Assembly: GCA_020633555.1 (NCBI GenBank)
Contig: JACKDL010000013.1
Location: 62,001-126,000 of the forward strand
Length of the DNA stretch: 64,000 bases
From: Myxococcales bacterium
GTDB lineage: Bacteria > Myxococcota_A > Bradymonadia > UBA7976 > UBA1532
Direction of reading: 5' to 3'
Shown here in pieces: positions 1 to 10,446 of the stretch; the stretch's first letter is position 1, and each line of letters begins with the position of its first letter. The notes beneath the pieces were generated by a model. It did no database searches and had not been told where the DNA came from. It saw only the letters and a list, made by a program, of their open reading frames with translations. The translations under genes were made by a program, and so were the position numbers.

Positions 1-1465
1 CCTGCGCCCGCGTGTCCAGCCACGTCAGCGCACGATCCGCCACCCACTCGCCCGTGAGGCGGAACGCCACCTTGCGGTCCAGGTCCTGCACCAGCTCCAG
101 ATCCCACTCATCGAAGCCCTGCTGCAGGCCGTACATGCGCTTGAAGAACGGGTGCGCCGGGATGCCCACCGTGCGGTAGCCCACGGCCTTCAGGCGCTCG
201 GCCAGCATGAGGTTGTCGGGGCGCATCCGCGCCCAGTGATGGTGGCTGCGGATCAGCTCGCTCGTGTAGCGGCTGGCGAACATCGAGGGGATTGAGGCCT
301 TGGTCTGTGGCCCCTGGGCGTAGGCGCGGGCGAAGCGCAGCCCGCTCGCGGCCAGCCGGTCCAGCGCGGGGGAGGTGGGGCGGTGGTGGCCCCAGGCGCC
401 CACGTGATCGGCGCGCAGAGTGTCGATGGTCACCAGCACGAGGTTGGGGCGCTCGGCCAGGCGCAGGCCGGCCGGCCGCGGCGCCGCGGCGACCCGGAGC
501 TGGCGGTGAACGCCAGGGCTGTCGCCGCCGAAGCAGTCGTCGTCGCGGCCGTTGCGGGGGATCTCGCGGGCGCCCGGGTACACCGCCGGATCGGTGTCGT
601 CGCAGTCCTCGCCGCCCAGCCACCCGGCGTAGCCGTCGCCGTCGCCATCGAACAGCGGCTGCGCCAGATCCACCACCCGCCGGAACACCAGCGAGTGATC
701 CAGCAGGGCGGCCTGGACCGCGGGCTGGGCGTCGAAGCGGGCCACCGCGTCGGCGACGCCCAGGGCGGCGACCGCGGCGAGGGGGACGGCCAGCCGGGCC
801 GTGGCGCGGGCCGGCACGCGGCGCGTCACGCGGGCCAGGGCGCCCGTGAGCACGGGCCAGGCCGCCAGGAACACCGGGGGCCAGCGCCCGAGTCGCTGCA
901 CCAGGGCCGCGTCGCTGGCCGCGCGAAACACCACGGCCCCCAGCAGGGCCAGGAGGGCCGCCAGGGCGAGCGGGCCCGAGACGGGGTGGCGGAGCGCGCG
1001 GTCCAGGCTGGCGAAGGCGCCCCGCAGAGTGCGCGCGAGCGCCCAGGCGGTGCCCACGGCCGGCACCAGGGCGAGCAGCGCGACGGCCGTGGCGGTCGCG
1101 GGCTCGAGCCGGGCCCGGTGGGCCAGCCCCCCCGTGAGCGCCACCACGATGACGAACCCGCTGAGCGCCCACAGGCCCGCCATGGCGTCCGCCAGCGGAT
1201 CGGCCCGCCGGGCCCCCTGGGGGCGCGTCCGGATCCAGACCGCCACCAGCCCGGCGGCGGCCGCCGCGGCGAGGATCCCCGTGAGCAGCAGGGGGGCTGC
1301 GGCGTAGGCGCCGGCCAGCAGCCGCGCGCCGGCGCCGAGCGGGGCGGGGGGCCCAAGGGCCGTCTGGATGCCCTCCACCAGCCCGAGCAGGCAGGCGGCC
1401 AGGACGGCGCCGGTGAAGAGGGCTTGGGCCAAGGCTCCCCCGGAGGGTGGACGGTGCGCGGCCAC
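1..1465 (-). CDS. Membrane-anchored sulfatase / alkaline-phosphatase-superfamily protein, C-terminus cut by window edge
   Basis: Read leftward from a GTG at 1465, this frame stays open to base 1, so the C-terminus is missing. The N-terminal ~290 residues are hydrophobic with several membrane segments. Next comes an acidic stretch with DGDGDGYAG, EDCDDTDPAVYPGA and NGRDDDC, the MopE-type putative metal-binding motif common in Myxococcota. A sulfatase-type domain then opens with NLVLVTIDTLRADHVG, and has ASIPSMF where sulfatases carry C/S-x-P-x-R. Ser stands in for Cys and Met for Arg, so hydrolase activity is uncertain; a phosphoglycerol or phosphoethanolamine transferase role is possible. It diverges from the glycosyltransferase gene at 1542. 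The reading frame was chosen by motif content; other open frames here give only Arg/Gly/Pro-rich nonsense. The superfamily call is solid, the substrate is not known. Confidence 0.8.
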   Translation of the reverse strand, partial: MAAHRPPSGGALAQALFTGAVLAACLLGLVEGIQTALGPPAPLGAGARLLAGAYAAAPLLLTGILAAAAAAGLVAVWIRTRPQGARRADPLADAMAGLWALSGFVIVVALTGGLAHRARLEPATATAVALLALVPAVGTAWALARTLRGAFASLDRALRHPVSGPLALAALLALLGAVVFRAASDAALVQRLGRWPPVFLAAWPVLTGALARVTRRVPARATARLAVPLAAVAALGVADAVARFDAQPAVQAALLDHSLVFRRVVDLAQPLFDGDGDGYAGWLGGEDCDDTDPAVYPGAREIPRNGRDDDCFGGDSPGVHRQLRVAAAPRPAGLRLAERPNLVLVTIDTLRADHVGAWGHHRPTSPALDRLAASGLRFARAYAQGPQTKASIPSMFASRYTSELIRSHHHWARMRPDNLMLAERLKAVGYRTVGIPAHPFFKRMYGLQQGFDEWDLELVQDLDRKVAFRLTGEWVADRALTWLDTRAQ

Positions 1466-1487
1466 CGGGGTCGCCGGCGCGGGCCCT

Positions 1488-1500
1488 GCTGTTATACTCC
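1488..1500. promoter_or_regulatory. Possible divergent -10 region between sulfatase and glycosyltransferase genes
   Basis: The only AT-rich spot between the two divergent genes reads TATACT on the + strand (1493-1498) and TATAAC on the - strand (1496-1491). Either would fit a sigma-70-type -10 box. No convincing -35 box lies at 17 bases on either side, so this is a weak call. Confidence 0.3.
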
Positions 1501-1541
1501 ACGGCCCTTCATGGCGGGAGACACCGTTGACGGGAGACAAC

Positions 1542-3605
1542 GTGGGCCGTGCGACCCGACTCTGGCTCGACGCCGCCGTGGCGATCGGCGCCGTGTACCT
1601 GGGGACCTTCGCGCTGATCGCCCTGAGCCGGGCCGCCTACCCGTTCGAGATCGAGTGGATGGAGGGGGGCATGCTCACCCACGCCGCTCGGCTCGTGGAG
1701 GGCCAGCGGATCTACGCGGCGCCGAGCGCCGACTTCGTGCCCTTCTTCTACACCCCCGGCTATCCGGCGCTCTTGGCGCTGCTGGCCAAGCTGGGCTTCG
1801 GGCTCAGCTTCGGGCTGGCCCGCGGCGTGTCCATCCTGGGGACCGCCATCACGCTGGGGCTGTTGTTCCGCATCGGCCAGCGGGAGGCAGGCTGGCGCTA
1901 TGGGGCGCTGGCGGCTGGGATCTACGCCGCGCTCTTCCGTACGAACGGGGCTTTCTACGATCTGGCCCGGCCCGACGCCGTGTTCATGGCGATCCTGGTG
2001 GGCGCCGTCTACGTGGCGCGGTACCGGCCGAGCCTGTGGGGGGCCGCGGCCGCAGGCGCGCTCTTCGCGCTGGGCTTCTTCACCAAGCAGACGGTGAGCG
2101 TGTTCGTGCCCGCCACGGCGCTCGCCCTGTTCCTGGAGCGCGGCTGGCGCCCGGCAGCGCTGTTGACGGGCGTGGCCGTCGGGCTCAGCGCCGCCGGGAT
2201 CTGGGCGCTGAATCGGGCCCATGACGGCTGGTTCTGGACCTACATCTTCCAGGGGCACCAGGGGCACCTGTTCTACTGGAAGAACATCCTCATGGAGTAC
2301 TGGCGGGACGTGCTGTTCCTCGCGCCGGCGCTCCTGCTGGTGCCCCTGCTCTGGTTCGGCCACCGCGTCCCGGTGCGGATCCTGTCGATCCTCCTGGCGG
2401 CCCACTGGACGTACGCCTTCGTCTTCCGGGCGCGAACGTTGGACTACGTGCCGCACATGTACTACCGCGAGCTGTGGTACGAGGCGCCGCGCTGGCAGAT
2501 CCTGGTGCCACCGGCGCTCATCGCGGTGCTGCTGGCGGCGCACCGCTGGCGCAACCCCGTGGGGCGGCTGACGATCCGTACCCAGCCCTTCTGGCTGCTG
2601 ATGTTCGTGGCAGGCGCCGGGGCCAGCGGCCTGAACCACAGCACCCAGTGGGCCTACAGCAACTGCTTCATGCTGCTGTCGGCCTTCGGCGCGATCCTCA
2701 TCGCCCTGGCCACCCGCGACCTGATGGAGGGGACGTCCGCCAGTCGCCCGCGGTGGGGGGCCCTGGTGCCGGCGGCGCTGCTCGTCCAGTTCGTGGCGTG
2801 GGCCTACTCGCCGGCCGTGCAGACCCCCGACGACGGGGATCGCCAGGCGTTGGCGCGCCTCCACGCGCGGCTGGCCCAGGTGGACGGCAAGGTGTTCTTC
2901 CCCGCGCACCCCTTCACCGCCTACCAGCGCGACGGGGTCGTGCACGTGCACCAGATGGGCATCCAGGACGTGGCCTTCATGAAGGGCGGCGTGAAGGACC
3001 TGGCCCCCCGCTTGCGGCAGGGCGAGTGGGGCGCCGTGGTGGTGGACGAGCAGAACCGGGTGCCCGGCGTCATGGGCCCCTATTACCTGGCCGAGCGCCT
3101 GCACTACCCCACGGCGCAGGCCCTGCGCACCCGCACGGGTTTCCTGGTGCGCCCCGCCGAGATCTGGGTGCGTCAGGATCCGGCGCCGCGGCCGCTGGGC
3201 CCCGGGGTGTCGGCCAACTTCGAGGACGGGGCCTGGGTGGGGTGGCGCACCGAGGGCGCCGCCTTCGGCGCCAGCCCCAGCAAGGCACGGCGGCACGGCA
3301 TGCAGGGGCACGCCCTCGCCCAGGCGCAAGGGCCGGCCCAGGGTCGCCTGATCTCGGATCCGGTGCCCGCCGAGGGCGCCGCCCTCTCGCTGCTCGTGGG
3401 GGGCCGCGGGGGCCGCACCGGGCTGCGCGTGCGCCAGGGCGACGCGGTCATCGCCCAGTGGCCGCACCGCAGCCACCGGGGCGACTTGACCCGGGTGCGG
3501 CTGGCGCTTCCCGCTGCGGCCATGGGCCAGCCCGTGACCTTGGAGCTGTACGACGACGATCCGAAGGGCGACCTGTGGGTCGACGATCTGCGCTGGACCG
3601 ACTGA
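1542..3605 (+). CDS. GT-C-type polytopic membrane glycosyltransferase with C-terminal beta-sandwich-like domain
   Basis: 687 residues. The start is the GTG at 1542, preceded by GGGAG five bases upstream. After a first membrane segment comes EIEWMEGGML, an acidic motif in the first periplasmic loop like that of PMT/ArnT-type GT-C glycosyltransferases, then about ten hydrophobic segments to roughly residue 430. These enzymes use lipid-linked sugar donors on the outer face of the inner membrane. A soluble region follows. The last ~150 residues (from NFEDGAWVGW to GDLWVDDLRW) look like an extracytoplasmic jelly-roll carbohydrate-binding fold. It is transcribed alone, facing a lipoprotein gene. 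The fold class is fairly safe; donor and acceptor cannot be read from sequence. Confidence 0.75.
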   Translation: MGRATRLWLDAAVAIGAVYLGTFALIALSRAAYPFEIEWMEGGMLTHAARLVEGQRIYAAPSADFVPFFYTPGYPALLALLAKLGFGLSFGLARGVSILGTAITLGLLFRIGQREAGWRYGALAAGIYAALFRTNGAFYDLARPDAVFMAILVGAVYVARYRPSLWGAAAAGALFALGFFTKQTVSVFVPATALALFLERGWRPAALLTGVAVGLSAAGIWALNRAHDGWFWTYIFQGHQGHLFYWKNILMEYWRDVLFLAPALLLVPLLWFGHRVPVRILSILLAAHWTYAFVFRARTLDYVPHMYYRELWYEAPRWQILVPPALIAVLLAAHRWRNPVGRLTIRTQPFWLLMFVAGAGASGLNHSTQWAYSNCFMLLSAFGAILIALATRDLMEGTSASRPRWGALVPAALLVQFVAWAYSPAVQTPDDGDRQALARLHARLAQVDGKVFFPAHPFTAYQRDGVVHVHQMGIQDVAFMKGGVKDLAPRLRQGEWGAVVVDEQNRVPGVMGPYYLAERLHYPTAQALRTRTGFLVRPAEIWVRQDPAPRPLGPGVSANFEDGAWVGWRTEGAAFGASPSKARRHGMQGHALAQAQGPAQGRLISDPVPAEGAALSLLVGGRGGRTGLRVRQGDAVIAQWPHRSHRGDLTRVRLALPAAAMGQPVTLELYDDDPKGDLWVDDLRWTD

Positions 3606-3650
3606 CGGCGGCCCCGAGGCGCACCTGGACAACGAGCGCCGCGACGGGTC

Positions 3651-3695
3651 GCTCAGGCGGGCCAGTGGTCGATTCGGGAGCGGGGCCGCCTGAGC
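3651..3695. terminator. Inverted repeat between convergent genes, likely terminator
   Basis: GCTCAGGCGG at 3651-3660 and its exact reverse complement CCGCCTGAGC at 3686-3695 form a perfect 10-bp stem around a 25-base loop, 46 bases past the glycosyltransferase stop. There is no T tract. The position between convergent genes suggests a bidirectional terminator. Confidence 0.5.
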
Positions 3696-3758
3696 CGGTT
3701 GGGCCTGGCGGCAGCGGGCGGGGGACCACCGCCGGCTCGCTTGAGCGCGGCGGCGGCC

Positions 3759-3774
3759 GGGACCGAAAGGTCCC
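3759..3774. terminator. GAAA-tetraloop hairpin directly after the lipoprotein stop codon
   Basis: GGGACC-GAAA-GGTCCC forms a perfect 6-bp stem with a GNRA loop on the + strand. On the - strand it begins immediately after the TAA stop of the lipoprotein gene (3775-3777), so it is probably that gene's 3' hairpin. Confidence 0.5.
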
Positions 3775-4941
3775 TTAGTCGGCCATGGGCTCGGTGCCGC
3801 TGATGGCGACGCTGCGCATGTCCACCAGCAGGCAGACGCCGATGCCGTTGCAGTTGTCGTCGGCGCAGTCGGCCACGGTGCCGTCGCCGGCGATGTTCAC
3901 GTCGAAGCCGTCCACACCGAGCAGGCCGAAGAGCAGGTCGATGACCGTCTCGGGCGGGCCCTGCAGGAACTGGCCGATGGTGCCGCACAGATCGGGCGGG
4001 GTCTCGCTCGCGCACACCTCGGTGAGCACCGCGATGGTCTCCTCGAGGGTGCCCTGGGTCAGGTAGCCGCGCAGGGCGCCGTTGCTGACGTTGAAGCCCA
4101 CGGCGTCGAAGTCCAGATCACCGCTGAAGCGGGTCTGCTCGAGGGTCAGGCTCAGGGGCAGGCCCTCGACGATGGGCAGGGTCACCGAGAAGCGGCTGCC
4201 CGGCGCCTTCAGCTTGCCGTTGGCCACGCAGGCGTTCTCGAAGCTGATCAGCGGCCCGTTGGCCGCGTCACCGCCCTCGAAGCTGTCGAGATCGATGAGG
4301 AAGTTGCCCTCGCCGTCCCGGCTGCCCACGAAGAAGCTGATGTCGCTGGTCTGGATCTGGTTGCCGGTCATGCCCTCCATGGCGCCGTCGAGGCGGGCCA
4401 TGAGGGTGAGATCGGCGTTGCCGGTCTCGTCCGGGGTCACCACGGCGTCAAGGTTGCCGGCGTCGCCAAGGAAGTCCTCGGCGGGGGCCAGGGCCGAGCC
4501 CGCGCTGGCGCCGAACATGTTGCAGCCCGCCGCGAACGCCGCGTCGGCGTTGTCGGGGATGTCCAGGGCCACCACGTAGGCCGAAGGGCCCCACTCGTTG
4601 GCGGCCGGCGCGGCCGCCGTGTCCGTGTCGCCGGGCTCGCACGAGTCATCCTCGGGCGTCACCATGCCGCCGCCGCCGGCGCCGCCAGCGCCACCCGCGC
4701 CGCCGGCGCCGCCCGCACCGCCCATGCCACCGGCACCGCCGCCGCCGGCACCGCCGGCGCCGCCCATGCCGCCCTCGCCGCCGGCACCGCCCGCGCCGCC
4801 GGCACCGCCGCCCATGCCGCCCGCAGCGCCCATGTCGGCCTGCTGCTCGGGGGTGGTGCCGCCGCCGTCATCGCAGCCGACGGCGAAGCTGATGGCCGAG
4901 ACGGCCACGGCGGTGACCAACAGATCACGCAGGTTGCGCAT
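3775..4941 (-). CDS. Gly/Ala-rich secreted lipoprotein of unknown function
   Basis: 388 residues. The start is the ATG at 4941 with GGAGGAG eight bases upstream. A signal peptide ends in FAVGC, giving a lipobox Cys at residue 23. Residues 37-93 are low complexity, built almost only of Gly, Ala and Met with repeats such as GGMGGAGGAGG, and probably form a flexible surface tether. The remaining ~290 residues are acidic and look globular, with a few Cys residues (for example DDSCEPG and CASETPPDLC) and a DDNCNGIGVC segment near the end. No catalytic motif was recognised. Such lipoproteins are typical of Myxococcota. It is transcribed alone. Lipidation is well supported; the function is unknown. 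Confidence 0.8.
   Translation of the reverse strand: MRNLRDLLVTAVAVSAISFAVGCDDGGGTTPEQQADMGAAGGMGGGAGGAGGAGGEGGMGGAGGAGGGGAGGMGGAGGAGGAGGAGGAGGGGMVTPEDDSCEPGDTDTAAAPAANEWGPSAYVVALDIPDNADAAFAAGCNMFGASAGSALAPAEDFLGDAGNLDAVVTPDETGNADLTLMARLDGAMEGMTGNQIQTSDISFFVGSRDGEGNFLIDLDSFEGGDAANGPLISFENACVANGKLKAPGSRFSVTLPIVEGLPLSLTLEQTRFSGDLDFDAVGFNVSNGALRGYLTQGTLEETIAVLTEVCASETPPDLCGTIGQFLQGPPETVIDLLFGLLGVDGFDVNIAGDGTVADCADDNCNGIGVCLLVDMRSVAISGTEPMAD
4663..4833. repeat. Low-complexity GCC-rich repeat coding the Gly/Ala linker
   Basis: About 170 bases of near-tandem GGCGCCGGC-type triplets encode residues 37-93 of the lipoprotein. Such tracts are prone to slippage and length variation. Confidence 0.8.
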
Positions 4942-5019
4942 TCGAGACTCCTCCGCTGTTCCCGTGAAAAGCTGATCCGGTCGCCATCCCCTATGATGCG
5001 GCGCCCGGAGCGTATGGGG

Positions 5020-5049
5020 CTTGTAGCAGAACGCCGGTTGCGCGTGCAA
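5020..5049 (-). promoter_or_regulatory. Possible sigma-70-type promoter of the Gly-rich lipoprotein gene
   Basis: On the - strand TTGCAC (5049-5044), an 18-base spacer and TACAAG (5025-5020) lie about 80 bases upstream of the ATG. The rest of the 4942-5157 gap holds an AT-richer stretch and a GACCGGTC palindrome at 5075-5082, a possible operator. Confidence 0.4.
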
Positions 5050-5157
5050 AGGGCGCCCGCGGGTTTTTCCGACCGACCGGTCTAAACCCAACAAAAACCA
5101 CAAGTGGCTGGTTTCGTAGATGATTCGAGCCGGCGGGCTGGGCGCGGGCGCGGTCGA

Positions 5158-6948
5158 TCAGTCGTCCAGGTCGGTGCGGACCTTCTCGAGGTGGCGGAAG
5201 ACCGTGCGCGGATCGACCCCCAGATCCCGCGCCGTCTTGGTGCGGTTGCCGTTGTTCAGCGCCAGCACCTGGTCGATGTAGCGCCGCTGGAAGCGGTCCT
5301 TCGCCTCGGCCAGGGGCAGGATCCGGTCGGACAGCAGGTCGTCGTCCAGATCCAGATCGGTGGGCGTCAGCCGCACGTCGTCGGCCAGCACCACCGCCTT
5401 CTTCAGCCGGTTCTCGAGCTCGCGGATGTTGCCGGGCCAGGCGTGCTTGCGCAGGGCGATCACCGCCGACTCGTCGAAGCCGATGATCGGCCGCTGGTAC
5501 TCCGCGGCGTAACGCTCCAGCAGGTAGCGGGCGATGAGCACCACGTCCTCGTCGCGCTCGCGCAGGGGCGGCAGGTGGATGGTCACCACGTTGACCCGGT
5601 AGTACAGGTCGTCGCGGAAGCGCCCCTCGCGGATGGCGTTCTGCAGGTTGACGTGGGTGGCGGCCACCAGCCGGATGTCCACGGGCATCGGCTTACTGTC
5701 GCCGACGCGGGTGATGGTGCGCTCCTGGATCGCCCGCAGCAGCTTCACCTGCAGGTGCACCGGCATCTCGCCGATCTCGTCGAGGAAAAGGGTGCCGCCA
5801 TCGGCTGCCTGGAAGGAGCCCATCTTGTGCTCCACGGCGCCGGTGAAGGCCCCGCGGCGGTGCCCGAACAGCTCGCTCTCCAGCAGGTTCTCGGGGATGG
5901 CCCCACAGTTCACCGCCACGAAGGGGCCGTCCGCCCGGGGCGACCGCCGGTGGATCTCGCGGGCGATCAGCTCCTTGCCGGTGCCCGTCTCGCCGGTGAC
6001 CAGCACGTTGATGTTGGTGGTGGCCACCTTCTCGACCTTGGCGAACACCTCCAGCATGGCGTCGCAGGACCCGATGATATCGCCGAACTTCAGGCCCTCG
6101 AGGGTGGCGCGCAGCCGCTCGTTGTCGTTCTGCAGAGCCTGCCGCTGCAGGGCGTGCTGCAGGAGCATGGCCGCCTGGCTGGCGAACACCGTGAGCATGT
6201 CGAGCGTGTCGGCCTCGAACAGGTTCACCACGTTGTCGTTGCCCAGATAGATGAGCCCCAGCAGGTCGCCGCGGAAGATGAGCGGCACGCACATCACGCT
6301 GCAGAGCTCGAGCTGGATCACCGAGGCGCTGGCCTGGAACAGGGTGTCGTTCAGGGCGTCCGAGACAATGACCGGCTCGCGGCTGCGCAGCACCCGGTCG
6401 ATGATGCTGTCGCTGACCTGATCGACCCCCGCGGCGATGGTCTCGCGGTTCAGGTTCCGCGCAGTGCGCACGTGCCGGTGATCGCCGTCGACGGTCAGCA
6501 GGAAGCCCTTGTCGGCGCCGGTGAGGGCCACGACCTCGTCCAGCAGGCGCTCCAGGAGCTGGTCCACCTCGACGCGCTCGGCCAGCCGCTGCGTGAACTC
6601 GGCCAAGCGGCGGTAGGCGCCCAGCTCGTCGCCGTGGGCCTCGGTCTGCACCTCGACGGTACTGGGCTCGTCCCAGAGGTTGAAGCGCAGCAGGGTGCTG
6701 CCCACCTCCACCTCGTCGCCGTGCTCGAGGACGTGCTTGCGGACCTTGCGCCCGTTCACCAGCACCGGGTGGTTGCGGCTGAGGGTCACCAGCATGAAGC
6801 GGCCCCCATCCAGCCGGACGTGGGCGTGGGTCTCGGCCACCGCGTCGTCGTCCACCACGATGTCGTTGTCCGCATGGCGGCCGATGCTGGTGAGCTTGCG
6901 CACGATCAAGTGCGCGCGGCCGCGGGCGAGGTGCACCAGGCTGGGCAA
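5158..6948 (-). CDS. FHA-GAF-AAA+ sigma-54-dependent transcriptional activator
   Basis: 596 residues. The start is the TTG at 6948 with GGAG seven bases upstream. Domains in order: an FHA domain (about 1-92, with SIGRHADNDIV and VLVNG) that in this family binds phosphothreonine; a GAF domain (about 125-275); a sigma-54-interacting AAA+ domain with Walker A GETGTGK (319-325), GAFTGA (366-371) and LDEIGEM; and a C-terminal Fis-type helix-turn-helix with NRTKTARDLGVDPRTVFRHL. GAFTGA is intact, so it should drive sigma-54 promoter opening. It is the last gene of an operon led by a Ser/Thr kinase, and such kinases control FHA-type activators in Myxococcus. The kinase at 7810-9672 is therefore the likely upstream input, by inference. 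Its target promoter is not known. Confidence 0.93.
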   Translation of the reverse strand: MPSLVHLARGRAHLIVRKLTSIGRHADNDIVVDDDAVAETHAHVRLDGGRFMLVTLSRNHPVLVNGRKVRKHVLEHGDEVEVGSTLLRFNLWDEPSTVEVQTEAHGDELGAYRRLAEFTQRLAERVEVDQLLERLLDEVVALTGADKGFLLTVDGDHRHVRTARNLNRETIAAGVDQVSDSIIDRVLRSREPVIVSDALNDTLFQASASVIQLELCSVMCVPLIFRGDLLGLIYLGNDNVVNLFEADTLDMLTVFASQAAMLLQHALQRQALQNDNERLRATLEGLKFGDIIGSCDAMLEVFAKVEKVATTNINVLVTGETGTGKELIAREIHRRSPRADGPFVAVNCGAIPENLLESELFGHRRGAFTGAVEHKMGSFQAADGGTLFLDEIGEMPVHLQVKLLRAIQERTITRVGDSKPMPVDIRLVAATHVNLQNAIREGRFRDDLYYRVNVVTIHLPPLRERDEDVVLIARYLLERYAAEYQRPIIGFDESAVIALRKHAWPGNIRELENRLKKAVVLADDVRLTPTDLDLDDDLLSDRILPLAEAKDRFQRRYIDQVLALNNGNRTKTARDLGVDPRTVFRHLEKVRTDLDD

Positions 6949-6961
6949 GGCGGACTCCGGG

Positions 6962-7809
6962 TCAGAACGTGAAGGTGAACGGCGAGAGCCCGCGCGGGCC
7001 CAAGTCGGGGGTCACGGGGCGGCGGGTGGTCCGGCCCTCCTCGACGCGCTCGCGGAAGCCCCACAGCGCGTGCGCGGCGCCGAACAGCATCAGCCCGACG
7101 GCGACGCCGCCGGTCACGAGCTGCGCGGTCTGCAGGCTCTGGGCCCGCTCCAGATCCTCGCGGGGAAAGCGGTTGACGTCCGGGCCGCTGGGGTTGCGCA
7201 GGTCCTCCACCATGAGGAAGAACGTGACCGAGAGGCCGATGGTGATCAGCTCGCTGCCCAGCAGGAGACCACCGAGCACCGGCTCGTCATTCTGGAACTG
7301 GCCCACCCCGAAGGGCAGGACCGCCACCAGCCGGGAGTTGCGGCGGGTCTCGATCTCGACGAGCACCTGGTTGGCCTTGCGCCGCCGCTCCTCTTCCTCT
7401 TGCTGGCGCCGGCGCAGGGCGGCCCGCTCGCGGGCGATGTCGTCGGCCAGGGCCGCGCGCACCTCCTCGTGGAAGGCCACCGCCGGGGGGGGCACCAGCA
7501 CGGGGTTCAGCCGCATGTCCGGCCGGAACCGCACCAGCCGCTCGAAGATGCGCCGGGCGTCGTCCTTGCGGTCCAGATAGAAGTAGCTCAGCCCCAGCAG
7601 CTCGTAGGCGCGGGCCAGATCCTCGGGATCGGCGAGCTTGATGTCGGGCTCCACCAGGGGACCCAGCTTCTCGACCACCTGGTTGAAGTCGCCGTAGAGG
7701 TAGGCGTTGCGGCCCTGATCGAAGTCTTCGGTGGGTCCGGCGAGCGCCGCCAGAGGCGCCCACAGCAGCGTCAGAAGGGCCAGCAGGGTGGGGCGGCGGA
7801 CCGACCGCG

Positions 7810-7813
<4 letters not shown>
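6962..7813 (-). CDS. TPR-like membrane protein between kinase and FHA activator
   Basis: 283 residues. The start is the TTG at 7813, which overlaps the kinase stop codon (TTGA); no better start is in frame. An N-terminal signal peptide (LLALLTLLWAPLAALA) is followed by a TPR-like helical region (about 22-115, including YELLGLSYFYLDRKDDARRI). Then come a charged coiled coil rich in Arg/Glu/Gln (about 125-155) and two membrane segments (about 175-200 and 225-248). The tail ends in GLSPFTFTF, an aromatic terminus reminiscent of envelope proteins. It is translationally coupled to the kinase and lies 13 bases from the FHA activator. It may be a sensor or scaffold for the kinase. No enzymatic motif was seen. 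Confidence 0.75.
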
Positions 7814-9672
<1,859 letters not shown>

Positions 9673-9681
9673 CGTCAGACG

Positions 9682-9710
9682 AGTGTATGTCGCCGCGCCA
9701 CCGGGCCAAA
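9682..9710 (-). promoter_or_regulatory. Sigma-70-type promoter of the kinase operon, start-proximal
   Basis: On the - strand TTTGGC (9710-9705), a 17-base spacer and TACACT (9687-9682). Only nine bases separate the -10 box from the ATG at 9672. Transcription would begin about three bases before the ATG, giving a near-leaderless mRNA. Confidence 0.55.
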
Positions 9711-9843
9711 GGTGCATTCCGTTGCACCCTGCGCGGTCGCGGGCGCAGCCGTGCCACCGCAGGGCCCGAGGCGCTTGTGCCGGGCCCACCGGGCACCGCA
9801 GTATGGCGACGCAACGCCCGCGCGGCGCGCCGGAGAGGGGTCA

Positions 9844-10239
9844 ATGGCGGACGACAAGAACCGCATCCTGGTCATCGACGACGAGAACTCGGTCCTGCAG
9901 ATGGTCGAGAAGCTCCTCACCAAGCACGGCTACGAGGTGTCCTGCGCCCGCGATGGTCTGGAGGGGCTGCGGCACATCGACCGCGATCGACCCGACCTGG
10001 TGATCGCCGACATCATCATGCCGGTGCTCGACGGCATCACCCTGGTGAAGGCGCTGAAGAAGCAACAGGCCACCCGCTCGACGCCAGTGATCTTCCTCAC
10101 CGCCAAGAGCGATCCGCTCTCGATGATCGAGGGCATCAACGTGGGCGCGAAGTTCTACGTGACCAAGCCCTTCCAGACCGAGGACCTGCTGTCGAAGGTC
10201 TCGAAGGTGCTGCAGGGCTCGAGCCACCGCATCGGCTGA
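9844..10239 (+). CDS. Single-domain response regulator (CheY-like receiver)
   Basis: 131 residues, ATG at 9844 after a GAGAGGGG purine tract. A lone receiver domain: acidic pair DDE in ILVIDDENS, phospho-acceptor Asp in DLVIADIIMPVLDG, Thr in IFLTAKS and Lys in FYVTKPF, all the conserved receiver positions. No output domain follows, so it must act by protein contact, for example in a phosphorelay or on motility or polarity machinery. No histidine kinase lies next to it. It diverges from the Ser/Thr kinase operon with about 170 bases between them. Confidence 0.92.
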   Translation: MADDKNRILVIDDENSVLQMVEKLLTKHGYEVSCARDGLEGLRHIDRDRPDLVIADIIMPVLDGITLVKALKKQQATRSTPVIFLTAKSDPLSMIEGINVGAKFYVTKPFQTEDLLSKVSKVLQGSSHRIG

Positions 10240-10285
10240 GCTGCCCGGCGCCAGGCGACCCGGGGTCGGCTGGTCCGGCGCCTAC

Positions 10286-10446
10286 CAGGCTGTTGAAAAT
10301 CGCTCCCGTCGCGAGCCGACCCCGTGGAATCCGCGGCTCCGGCGTTGCCGTCTCCTCGACGATGCTTCGGCATCGCCTGCGGGCCGGCGCCTTGGATCCG
10401 CGGCCCCACGGGGCCGTTCGCTCGGTCCGCGAATTTCAACAGCCTG
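10286..10446. repeat. 161-bp imperfect palindrome with 13-bp perfect termini (CAGGCTGTTGAAA)
   Basis: CAGGCTGTTGAAA (10286-10298) and its exact reverse complement (10434-10446) bound a region whose inner arms also pair imperfectly for about 60 bases. A small GATGC-TTCG-GCATC hairpin sits near the centre. It fills the gap between the response regulator and the convergent OmpA gene, and its right end abuts that gene's TAG (10447-10449). A 37-bp version with the same terminal core occurs at 44742-44778. It may be a bidirectional terminator or a non-coding palindromic/MITE-like repeat. Confidence 0.75.

Noticed and set aside
108..1502. 464-codon leftward frame at the left edge as the coding frame
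   Set aside because: Arg/Gly/Pro-rich and motif-free. The frame one base over encodes membrane helices, a MopE motif and a sulfatase start, and stays open to the edge.
5104..6972. 622-codon rightward open frame opposite the FHA activator
   Set aside because: The leftward strand encodes FHA, GAF, AAA+ and helix-turn-helix motifs in order; this frame is shadow sequence.
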